Positions 26,802 through 34,181 of a stretch of 64,000 nt of DNA are shown one piece after another. Origin of the DNA: Ruminococcus hominis (GTDB taxonomy: Bacteria > Bacillota > Clostridia > Lachnospirales > Lachnospiraceae); the NCBI RefSeq assembly GCF_014287355.1, contig NZ_JACOPE010000001.1, positions 2,542,001 to 2,606,000 of the forward strand, read 5' to 3'. The notes beneath the pieces were generated by a model that was not told the DNA's origin, did not search any database, and was given only the letters and a program-made list of their open reading frames with translations. Positions within the stretch are counted from its first letter, which is position 1, and the number at the start of each line of letters is the position of its first letter. The translations under genes and the position numbers were made by a program.

Positions 26802-27024
26802 CTTACAAAAAAATTGATATAAAAAATTCGAGCGAATATGGAGTGAGCGTTGGAGACACTTAGAGCGTAAATTTTTGTGTTAATGAATTTGAACGAACAT
26901 GTTTGAAGCTGCGTAGCAGCAAGTTTGAGTTCAAATTCATTTGCTTTTAGCAAAAATTTACGCTCTTATGTGTCACCCGCTCATGGAATCTGAGCAAGAA
27001 TTCTTATATCAATTTTTTTGTAAG
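26802..27024. repeat. 223-base imperfect palindrome
   Basis: Terminal arms 26802-26822 and 27004-27024 are perfect 21-base complements. Inside, AGAGCGTAAATTTTTG pairs with its complement at 26951, GACAC with GTGTC, and GAATTTGAAC with GTTCAAATTC, so nearly the whole segment can fold into one long hairpin. No protein is encoded. A MITE-like element is the simplest reading. Confidence 0.75.
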
Positions 27025-27041
27025 GAACATATTGCCATTTA

Positions 27042-27058
27042 GTGAACTAAATAGCAAC
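27042..27058 (-). repeat. Right arm of a 17-base inverted repeat
   Basis: Exact reverse complement of 26217-26233. Its last base touches the rhaA stop codon (27058-27060), so the two convergent genes have matching 3' flanks. Confidence 0.85.
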
Positions 27059-28311
27059 TACGCTCTCTTAGACAGAACCTCTTCTTCGTATTTAGCAACA
27101 TCGTCAAACCATCCTTCTGCTGCCACACCGCATCTGTTGCAGTATTCTTCCCAGATATCTCCGATTGGAAGTGTCTTGCACTCTTCCATCATTACCATTT
27201 TCTTAGACATCTGATTTGTATCCTGAAGCTCTTTGAGCATTGCACTTGGTGTACACAGAGCATTCAATAACGCTTTCTGGAAGCTTCTAAATCCTGTTAC
27301 CCATGCAGAAATACGATTGATTGATGCATCAAAGTAATCCAATGCAATATATGTACGCTCAATTCCACCTTCGCAGCGAACGATTTCCTGTGCGATTTCT
27401 TTTGTTTCATCATCAAACAATACTACATGGTCTGAATCCCAACGAATCGGACGTGTTACGTGCAGAGCGATTTCAGGGAAGAATGTTAAAAGTGCAGGAA
27501 TCTTATCTGAAACAACCTCTGTTGGATGATAATGTCCATTATCCATAAGTGGCAGGCATTTATCTTTGTTCATTGCCGCATAGCTTAAAGAAAATTCTGC
27601 TGAACCTACTGTATATGCTTCTACACCGATTCCGAATACTTTTGACTCAACACATGGTTTTACAAGATTTGTATCAAATGGCTCTGCAAGGATTGCATCA
27701 ATAGATTCTTTATAACGTACACGTGGTCCCATACGGTCAGCCGGTACATCCTTAAATCCGTCTCCTATCCAGATATTCATAACACAAGGAATTCCTGTCT
27801 GCTCTGCAAAATACTGCGAAATACGAATGCAGGCTTTTCCATGTTCAATCCAGAATTTTCTTACTTCTTCATCCGGGCTTGACAATGTCAATCCATCTTT
27901 TACCATTGGATGTGAGAAAAATGTTGGGTTAAAATCAAGTCCCATTCCTCTTTCTTTTGCAAAATCAACCCATTTCTGGAAATGTTTTGGCTCCAATTTG
28001 TCACGATCTACAAACTCGCCATCTTCAAAAATTGCATAGCATGCATGTACATTAATTTTTTTCTTTCCTGGCATCAGGCTCATTGCCTTATCCATATCTG
28101 CTAATAATTCTTCCGGAGTTCTTGCTTTTCCAGGATAATTTCCTGTTGTCTGGATTCCACCTGTCAGAGGTCCATCATGGTCAAATCCTGTTACGTCATC
28201 TCCCTGCCAGCAGTGAAGTGAAACAGGAATCTGCATACATTTTTCAATTGCAGCGTCTGTGTCTACACCTAATTTTGCATAAATTTCTTTTGCTGATTCA
28301 TATCTTGTCAT
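27058..28311 (-). CDS. rhaA: L-rhamnose isomerase
   Basis: A 417-residue enzyme of the usual RhaA length. It opens with an RhaA-typical region (LHCWQGDDVTGFDHDGPLTG) and has metal-site segments including LDFNPTFFSHPM, MDNGHYHPTE and RWDSDHVV. It interconverts L-rhamnose and L-rhamnulose in the cytoplasm. The ribosome binding site GGAGG is well placed. rhaB lies 122 bases upstream on the same strand, so the pair feeds rhamnulose-1-phosphate to the compartment aldolase. Confidence 0.97.
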   Translation of the reverse strand: MTRYESAKEIYAKLGVDTDAAIEKCMQIPVSLHCWQGDDVTGFDHDGPLTGGIQTTGNYPGKARTPEELLADMDKAMSLMPGKKKINVHACYAIFEDGEFVDRDKLEPKHFQKWVDFAKERGMGLDFNPTFFSHPMVKDGLTLSSPDEEVRKFWIEHGKACIRISQYFAEQTGIPCVMNIWIGDGFKDVPADRMGPRVRYKESIDAILAEPFDTNLVKPCVESKVFGIGVEAYTVGSAEFSLSYAAMNKDKCLPLMDNGHYHPTEVVSDKIPALLTFFPEIALHVTRPIRWDSDHVVLFDDETKEIAQEIVRCEGGIERTYIALDYFDASINRISAWVTGFRSFQKALLNALCTPSAMLKELQDTNQMSKKMVMMEECKTLPIGDIWEEYCNRCGVAAEGWFDDVAKYEEEVLSKRA

Positions 28312-28385
28312 TTTTTAATCCTCCATTTTACTTTTATAATTTCGTTTTCGTAAATGTCTATATCTTTATTTTAATTTCGTATATT

Positions 28386-28449
28386 TTTATGTCTGTATTA
28401 TTTAGTTCTCGTAGATTTTTATGTCTATATTATTTAGTTCTCATAGATT
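28386..28449. repeat. 32-base tandem repeat spanning the rhaB stop
   Basis: Two 32-base copies differing at a few positions (phase marked by GTCTGTATTA at 28391 and GTCTATATTA at 28423), with a more decayed third copy to the left. The copy nearest the gene contains the last codons and stop of rhaB, so the array looks like repeated duplication of the gene's 3' end. Confidence 0.8.
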
Positions 28450-29834
28450 TTCACATCAAATGACTCACCGATACATGTTCTTGCTTCCGGAAGACTCTTA
28501 AATGTTTTGTCGTGAAGCATCTGAACAATAATATTTCCGATGGCTGTGGCTTCGGATGGTCCTGCTGAAACTCTTCTTCCTGTATATTTTGCAGTCAATT
28601 CATTTAAATATCCTGCATTTGCACCACCACCGACAACATAGATTGTTGAGTAATGCTCGCCTGTCAGTGCTTCGATTTCCTCGATTGTATCGCCATAACA
28701 TTTTGCAAGACTGTTATAAATAACAGCCGCGATTTCTCCTACTGTTTCAGGAATCTGCTGTTCTGTATCCTGACAGAATTTCTTCACTGCTTCAATCATA
28801 CTCTTTGGAGCAAGGAAGCAATCGTCATTACAATCTACGATAGATGAAATTGTTTCTTTTGAAGCTCTTTCGCAAATTTCTGCAAAGGAAAGGTCTTCTG
28901 TAAATTCTTTCTTTACAGACTGGATCATCCAAAGTCCCATGATATTTTTCAGGAAACGGAAACGATGGTCGTATCCACCTTCATTTGTGAAGTTTGATTG
29001 CATACTCTTCATAGAGCAGTCTGCTTCTTTTCTTTCAATTCCCATCAGCGACCATGTTCCAGAGCTGATGTAAATTGCATTGTCATCGTTTGTCGGAACT
29101 GCAAGTACTGCCGAACCTGTATCATGTGTTGCAGGAAGGACAACAGTACAGTTGAAACCGACCTCTTCCTGAATTGCTTTTGTAAATTCACCAACAACTG
29201 TTCCCGGCATCGATACTGGCTGGAACATTTCTTTGTTGTATCCAAGCATATCGATCAGCTCATAGTCCCACTCATTTGTCTTTGCATTCACAAGCTGTCC
29301 TGTTGTTGCGTTAGTATACTCGTTTTTCTTCTCTCCTGTAAGAAGGAAATGGAAATAATCCGGAATCATAAGGATTGATTTTGCCTGCTCCAGATATTCT
29401 GGGTGTGACTCTTTCACCGCCATCAACTGATATATTGTATTGAAAATCTGTTTCTGGATTCCTGTTCTCTCGTATAATGCTGAAAGTGAAATTGTCTCAT
29501 ACACTTTTGCATCCATTCCATTTGTTCGGTTATCGCGATATCCAACTGTCTCGCCAAGGATTTTATCATCCTTGTCCAACAACACGTAATCAACACCCCA
29601 TGTGTCAATTCCCATATAAGATGGAATTTTGCCGATTTCTTTACATTTTTTCAGTCCATTTTTTATCTCTGTAAACAGTCTCTCTACATCCCAACACAGT
29701 GTACCATTCTTGTTATCCATTCCGTTCGGGAAACGATACACTTCTTCCAGCTGTATTTTTCCATTGACCATGGATGCAAGCATGTGACGTCCGCTTGATG
29801 CCCCAATATCAATTGCTAAATAATACTTGCTCAT
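28434..29834 (-). CDS. rhaB: Rhamnulokinase
   Basis: 466 residues of the FGGY kinase family. The N-terminal ATPase motif is LAIDIGASSGRH, the substrate region GIDTWGVDYVLLD, and the second phosphate motif ATHDTGSAV; VVGGGANAG completes the adenosine site. It phosphorylates L-rhamnulose at O-1. ATG at 29834 with GGAGG is chosen; the longer reading frame adds 28 residues with no homology and no ribosome binding site. It precedes rhaA in the operon and follows a terminator after the AraC gene. Confidence 0.96.
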   Translation of the reverse strand: MSKYYLAIDIGASSGRHMLASMVNGKIQLEEVYRFPNGMDNKNGTLCWDVERLFTEIKNGLKKCKEIGKIPSYMGIDTWGVDYVLLDKDDKILGETVGYRDNRTNGMDAKVYETISLSALYERTGIQKQIFNTIYQLMAVKESHPEYLEQAKSILMIPDYFHFLLTGEKKNEYTNATTGQLVNAKTNEWDYELIDMLGYNKEMFQPVSMPGTVVGEFTKAIQEEVGFNCTVVLPATHDTGSAVLAVPTNDDNAIYISSGTWSLMGIERKEADCSMKSMQSNFTNEGGYDHRFRFLKNIMGLWMIQSVKKEFTEDLSFAEICERASKETISSIVDCNDDCFLAPKSMIEAVKKFCQDTEQQIPETVGEIAAVIYNSLAKCYGDTIEEIEALTGEHYSTIYVVGGGANAGYLNELTAKYTGRRVSAGPSEATAIGNIIVQMLHDKTFKSLPEARTCIGESFDVKIYEN

Positions 29835-29902
29835 TGTGTGCCTCCTTCTTGTATTTTCACTAATTTTCTTGTATGAGTACATTATAAATTGTAAAAAAAT
29901 AC

Positions 29903-29938
29903 AAAAAAAGGTCTCCATTTGAAAACAAATGAGACCTT
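29903..29938 (-). terminator. Terminator between the AraC regulator and rhaB
   Basis: AAGGTCTC plus ATTTG (29908-29921, one bulged C) pairs with 29926-29938 around an AAAA loop. On the minus strand seven U follow. It separates the regulator operon from rhaBA; a TATAAT for rhaB lies just past it. Confidence 0.82.
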
Positions 29939-29951
29939 ATTTGCACCACAA

Positions 29952-30085
29952 GTTCAGCCATGCGCAAAAATAAACACAATCTTTATAAGCTTGCTTATAT
30001 AAGACTGTGTTTATTTTTGCATATGGCAAACGCCATACAGCGAGAAGTAGTTGCTATGCAACGGATTCGAGCTGCATGGCTGAAC
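29952..30085. repeat. Nested palindromic element
   Basis: A 12-base outer stem (29952-29963 with 30074-30085) encloses a perfect 15-base stem (29964-29978 with 30006-30020) and a further small hairpin (GGCAAACGCC near 30024-30035). It lies between the AraC stop and the terminator. No coding capacity. It resembles the other palindromes of this window in size but not in sequence. Confidence 0.75.
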
Positions 30086-30102
30086 AATAAATGAATTCAC
30101 CA

Positions 30103-31062
30103 TCATTTCCCCGCCCGATACTCCTTTGGGCCCATGCCATACCATTCTTTAAACTTTCTATAAAAATAACTTGTATTATCATATCCTACTGATTCAATAA
30201 TATCTGCAACCGGCAATGTACTATTCGTAAGTAAATACGCCGCCTGACTCATACGTTTTGACTGCAGTAATTCTTTATAAGTCTTACCGGTCTGCTTTTT
30301 AATTGCCTTGCTCAGCCAATATACATCATAATTCATGATTTCAGCCAGTTCTGACAAGCTTCCATTTTTATAATGTTCCTCTATATAATTTAGAACTGTT
30401 CCGGTCAATTCGTTATCAAATCCGGCATTTCCTGTTTCCATTTTGTCCATATGATTTAATAACTGAAGCAACATAAGTCCCATCGTAATCTGATTACAGC
30501 TTCGTTTATTTCCTATATCATAAAAAATGGTCCAAACCATATTTTCCATCAGATTCTGAATTGGTAAAATATCTGCAACATGAAAATATAAATAGGATGT
30601 CTTCCCATCTTTTCCACAGAGTGTTCCTACAAGAAATTCCTTAAGAATATTATCTTCCGCACCCATCATAGAAAATGCCATGTTGAAAAATTCCGGCAAA
30701 ATGATAAAATTCACGGCAATATCTTCTTTCCCTGCCGGCAGTATTTCCTGCTGAGCATGTTGATTTAAAAATAGCAAATCGCCCTGCTCCAACACAACTT
30801 TATTTCCATCAATATAATGTGTTGTACTGCCCTGACACATGTAAATCAATTCCACATAATTATGCCGATGCTTTGGAAAATTCACGAATCTTGTATGTGG
30901 CCTAACCTGGATCAGCTTCCCTTTTTGCAAAAGCTTTTCGCTGTCAATAACCAGCTCTTTTTTCCCCGTATAGAGCCCACGATCTATTCCCTTCTGTTCA
31001 TTCAAAATGCGCTGTTCTTCTTCTGTAATGACAGAAAGCGCATCGATCAGTTCTTTGTGCAT
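30103..31062 (-). CDS. AraC-family regulator with cupin sensor domain (RhaR/RhaS-like)
   Basis: 319 residues. A cupin ligand-binding region at about 55-150 (FPKHRHNYVELIYMCQG) precedes two helix-turn-helix motifs ending with NTSYFYRKFKEWYGMGPKEYR. Placed directly upstream of rhaBA on the same strand, it is the likely activator of rhamnose catabolism, though the ligand is not shown by sequence. It overlaps the end of the ParA gene by 16 bases, implying joint transcription. Confidence 0.92.
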   Translation of the reverse strand: MHKELIDALSVITEEEQRILNEQKGIDRGLYTGKKELVIDSEKLLQKGKLIQVRPHTRFVNFPKHRHNYVELIYMCQGSTTHYIDGNKVVLEQGDLLFLNQHAQQEILPAGKEDIAVNFIILPEFFNMAFSMMGAEDNILKEFLVGTLCGKDGKTSYLYFHVADILPIQNLMENMVWTIFYDIGNKRSCNQITMGLMLLQLLNHMDKMETGNAGFDNELTGTVLNYIEEHYKNGSLSELAEIMNYDVYWLSKAIKKQTGKTYKELLQSKRMSQAAYLLTNSTLPVADIIESVGYDNTSYFYRKFKEWYGMGPKEYRAGK

Positions 31063-31838
31063 CCTGCAATTTCCTCCGTCAGTGCCATATACTCTTTTGC
31101 ACTACGGCTGCTTTTTTTGTAAGCCATAATCGGTCTATGATCATCCTGAGACCATTCTACAGTACTGTCTACTCGAATATATGTATCAAACACTCTGACA
31201 TTTTCCAAATCCTGCAACACTTCTAATGTCTGTTTAAAATAGCTCTTTCTTGTATCTACTTTTGTGATCAGCACGCCTCCGATTTGTAAATCCGGTGCAA
31301 TTTGTTTGACCTCTTCTAAAAATTCGAACATATTTCCTAATCCGAATAATCCCCAAGGTGTAGATTCTACCGGAATTATCACTTCGTCCGATGCACATAA
31401 AATATTCATCACCCAGCCGCCAAGTGTCGGTGGTGCATCGATTAAAATGTAGTCATATAATTCTTTCTCTACAATTTTAGAAATTCCTTTCTTTAAAATG
31501 TATTCTCTCTGCCACTTTGTAAAAAGCTCATACTCAATTGAACTCATCAGTGTTGAAGATGGGATCAAATCCAGATTTTCAAAGTCCGACTTCACGATAT
31601 AATCTGTCAAATCAGCCTGTTTTCGAATCCCTTCATATAAGTTCTTATCACTCTGAGCAAATGCAAGTACTTTATCCTCGTCAAATAATGACAGTGAAAG
31701 ATTCAACTGCATGTCTCCATCGATCAGAAGGACTTTTTTCCCAAGCTGTGTCAGACCATATCCTACATTGGCACAAGTTGTTGACTTTCCGCTTCCCCCT
31801 TTATTATTTGCAAAACAGATTACTTTTGTTTTTCCCAT
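31047..31838 (-). CDS. Orphan ParA/Soj-type partition ATPase
   Basis: 263 residues. The deviant Walker A is NNKGGSGKSTT near residue 9, followed by LLIDGDMQ (A') and DYILIDAPPT (Walker B). Proteins of this class bind DNA as ATP dimers and position cargo such as plasmids, chemoreceptor clusters or microcompartments. No ParB or parS-like array is adjacent. It overlaps the AraC rhamnose regulator and lies among compartment genes, which raises a McdA-like role; this is inference. ATG at 31838 with AAGGA is chosen over upstream starts that would overlap the HD gene. Confidence 0.9.
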   Translation of the reverse strand: MGKTKVICFANNKGGSGKSTTCANVGYGLTQLGKKVLLIDGDMQLNLSLSLFDEDKVLAFAQSDKNLYEGIRKQADLTDYIVKSDFENLDLIPSSTLMSSIEYELFTKWQREYILKKGISKIVEKELYDYILIDAPPTLGGWVMNILCASDEVIIPVESTPWGLFGLGNMFEFLEEVKQIAPDLQIGGVLITKVDTRKSYFKQTLEVLQDLENVRVFDTYIRVDSTVEWSQDDHRPIMAYKKSSRSAKEYMALTEEIAGCTKN

Positions 31839-31854
31839 AGCTAAATCCTTCTTT

Positions 31855-32424
31855 CTATTGCTCTCTCCACGATTCATCAGCAGGTTCTTTCCCAAAAATC
31901 TTGTCGACCAACTGAGAATATTCCGCATACGCCTCCTGCCCTTCAAAGCCTGGTCTTAAAACGTCTCGGATATTTTTATAATACCATCCCATAGCATCCT
32001 TATTTTTCATACGGAACCGCAGCCACAATTCTTCTCCGAATATCGGATAATCTCTGTTAATGTCCCTCAGATTAGATAATTTATCTGCCAGACCAATCAT
32101 CTGTAATTCCTCAGATGCATTTTTTAAATGTTCAATGGTAGCTGACTTTCTTTCTACCCATGTTCTTGTCTTATCCTCGCTCTCACCCACTACCAGCTTT
32201 GCAACTCTTTCACCAAACTGTGTGCAAATTGTTTTCTCCGATACATCTTTGCAATCCTCTATTGTATCATGAAGCACTGCAGCACAGATGATTTCTTCAT
32301 CTTCTGTCATTGTCATCACAATGTCTTTTACTTCTAACGGGTGCACGATATAAGGTTTCTTTGTTCCTTTTCGAAATTGTCCTTCATGTGCTTTCGTTGC
32401 AAATAGAATCGCTTCATCCAGCAT
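31855..32424 (-). CDS. HD-domain hydrolase, SpoT/MESH1-like
   Basis: 189 residues with HD-family metal ligands: H in IVHPLEV near residue 28, HD in AVLHDTIED near 52, and D in LADKLSNL near 114. This resembles the (p)ppGpp hydrolase half of RelA/SpoT without the synthetase, so it may degrade alarmones; other nucleotide substrates are possible. It is the first gene of a transcript including ParA and the AraC regulator, and is divergent from the SDR. Confidence 0.88.
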   Translation of the reverse strand: MLDEAILFATKAHEGQFRKGTKKPYIVHPLEVKDIVMTMTEDEEIICAAVLHDTIEDCKDVSEKTICTQFGERVAKLVVGESEDKTRTWVERKSATIEHLKNASEELQMIGLADKLSNLRDINRDYPIFGEELWLRFRMKNKDAMGWYYKNIRDVLRPGFEGQEAYAEYSQLVDKIFGKEPADESWREQ

Positions 32425-32477
32425 CTTTTTTCCTCCTCGAATATAGAACTGTTACTTTTCTTTGACTTCTATAGAAA

Positions 32478-32506
32478 ATGATATCATAATTAATTTTGAT
32501 ACTCAA
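32478..32506 (-). promoter_or_regulatory. Promoter of the HD-ParA-AraC operon
   Basis: Minus strand TTGAGT (32506-32501) and TATCAT (32483-32478) with a 17-base spacer, 54 bases before the HD gene. Confidence 0.65.
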
Positions 32507-32526
32507 CGAAAAAAAGCAAATGATGT

Positions 32527-32556
32527 TTGCTTTTCTATATATAAATCCGTTATAAT
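32527..32556 (+). promoter_or_regulatory. Promoter of the SDR-PduB operon
   Basis: TTGCTT (32527-32532), an 18-base spacer and a perfect TATAAT (32551-32556), 24 bases before the SDR start. Confidence 0.75.
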
Positions 32557-32580
32557 AAAAATAATAGTGAGGTACTCTTT

Positions 32581-33312
32581 ATGCACAAAAAACATGTTTT
32601 GATAACCGGTGCATCCCGCGGAATCGGTGCTGCCTGCGCTTTCACTTTCGCAGCACATGGTTATCATATATTTTTAAATTGTAATAAATCAATCGATGCA
32701 CTTCAAAAGGTTGCTGATTCTATTACTCAGCAAGGTGGAACTTGCACCTTAGTTCCCGGTGATGTCGGCAATCCTGATACTGTACGAGCGATTTTTGAAA
32801 AGATTTCCACCATTGCTCCCGGATTGGATGTACTTATCAACAATGCCGGTATTTCTTATGTGGGATTGTTAACAGATATGAGCGACGAAGAATGGACGTG
32901 TATTTTAAATACAAATCTTTCTTCTTCGTTTTATTGTTCCCGTGCTGCAATTCCTTATATGGTCCGGCAAAAAAAGGGAAAGATTATCAACATTTCCTCT
33001 ATGTGGGGAAGAGTCGGAGCTTCCTGCGAAGCCGCCTATTCTGCCACAAAGGCTGGGATGAATGGGCTTACAATGGCCCTTGCAAAAGAACTGGCCCCAA
33101 GTAATATCCAGGTCAATGCAATTGCATGCGGAGTGATCGATACAGAAATGAATGCTGTATTTTCAGATGAAGAGCGCCAGGATCTCTCTGAAGAAATTCC
33201 TGCCGGGCGTTTCGGAACCGCAGCGGAAGTCGGTCAGCTGGCATTTGACCTTTCTGAAAACCATAATTATTTAACCGGACAGATTATCGGACTGGACGGC
33301 GGATTTATTTAA
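32581..33312 (+). CDS. Short-chain dehydrogenase/reductase (FabG-like)
   Basis: 243 residues. The cofactor motif is TGASRGIGAACA near residue 9, NNAG near 86, and the catalytic Ser-Tyr-Lys are in SSMWG and YSATKAG. It reduces or oxidises a carbonyl with NAD(P)H; the substrate is not known. YmfI-like reductases acting on modified EF-P are similar. It is 30 bases upstream of the PduB-like shell gene in one transcript, so a compartment-linked carbonyl reduction (for example lactaldehyde) is possible but unproven. Confidence 0.9.
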   Translation: MHKKHVLITGASRGIGAACAFTFAAHGYHIFLNCNKSIDALQKVADSITQQGGTCTLVPGDVGNPDTVRAIFEKISTIAPGLDVLINNAGISYVGLLTDMSDEEWTCILNTNLSSSFYCSRAAIPYMVRQKKGKIINISSMWGRVGASCEAAYSATKAGMNGLTMALAKELAPSNIQVNAIACGVIDTEMNAVFSDEERQDLSEEIPAGRFGTAAEVGQLAFDLSENHNYLTGQIIGLDGGFI

Positions 33313-33342
33313 TTCAAATGAATTTATGATTGGAGATACATT

Positions 33343-34071
33343 ATGATTAACGTACATGAAATAGAAAAAATATCTATGAACTGTTCTATGACAGAATTTG
33401 TCGGAACAACTGTATTAGATACAATTGGACTGGTCATTCCCGGAGTTGATCCGATGCTTTTGAAACAAATGAATTTAAAAAAGCCCTACCGAAGCTTAGG
33501 TCTTCTCAGCTCTCGTACCGGTGCTGCCGGACAGATTAACGCTGTCGACGAAGCAGTTAAATCTACAAACACTGAAATCGTATCCATTGAACTGCCACGC
33601 GACACAAAAGGCTGGGGCGGACATGGTAACTATATTATCATCGGCGGAGACAACGTTTCAGATGTCCGTCGTGCTGTAGAAATTGCACTCGAATACACTG
33701 AAAAATATGCCGGAGAACTTTATATCAGCGATGCCGGACATTTGGAATTTACCTTCTCTGCAAATGCAGACCAGGCTCTGAATCTTGCTTTTGATGCACC
33801 AATCGGAAAACCTTTTGGCTTTTTCTGTGGTTCTCCTGCTGCAATTGGAATGGTTATGGCTGATTTAGCTGTTAAATCTGCTTCTGTAGAGATTGTAAAA
33901 TATATGACTCCGGATCGTGGAACCAGTCATTCCAATGAAGTGATTGTTGCTGTGACCGGTGATGCCAGTGCTGTAAAAAATGCAGTACTGACAGCCCGTG
34001 ATATTGGTTTACAGCTTCTCGTCTCTATGGGCAGCTATCCAAAGAGTCCCGGAAAACCTTTCTTAGAATAA
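33343..34071 (+). CDS. Tandem-domain microcompartment shell protein (PduB-like)
   Basis: 242 residues matching the PduB family over its length: SMTEFVGTTVLDTIGLVIPGVD, SSRTGAAGQINAVDEAVKSTNTE, ELPRDTKGWGGHGN and the second domain with MADLAVKSASVEIV. PduB trimers form gated pores and in known systems tie the lumen to the shell through an N-terminal extension; here the extension is short (about 12 residues). The gene is 13 kb from the main shell operon and on the other strand. The main operon lacks a PduB homologue, so this protein probably completes that shell. Confidence 0.94.
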   Translation: MINVHEIEKISMNCSMTEFVGTTVLDTIGLVIPGVDPMLLKQMNLKKPYRSLGLLSSRTGAAGQINAVDEAVKSTNTEIVSIELPRDTKGWGGHGNYIIIGGDNVSDVRRAVEIALEYTEKYAGELYISDAGHLEFTFSANADQALNLAFDAPIGKPFGFFCGSPAAIGMVMADLAVKSASVEIVKYMTPDRGTSHSNEVIVAVTGDASAVKNAVLTARDIGLQLLVSMGSYPKSPGKPFLE

Positions 34072-34114
34072 CCCATGCTTTTGTTACTCTGAATCAACTT
34101 CGAACGTAAAACAT

Positions 34115-34164
34115 AAAGGATGACAATCTCCACTTTTTTGTAGTGTATATTGTCATCCTTTTTT
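34115..34164. terminator. Terminator after the PduB-like gene
   Basis: A 13-bp stem (34115-34127 with 34149-34161) with an internal CACT/AGTG extension, followed by a T run. It also lies between convergent hflX and may serve both. Confidence 0.85.
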
Positions 34165-34181
34165 ACCATTTTAACCTCTGC

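Noticed and set aside
31047..31838. ParA as a sign of an integrated plasmid or conjugative element
   Set aside because: No ParB, replication, relaxase or integrase gene is nearby, and the surrounding genes are metabolic.
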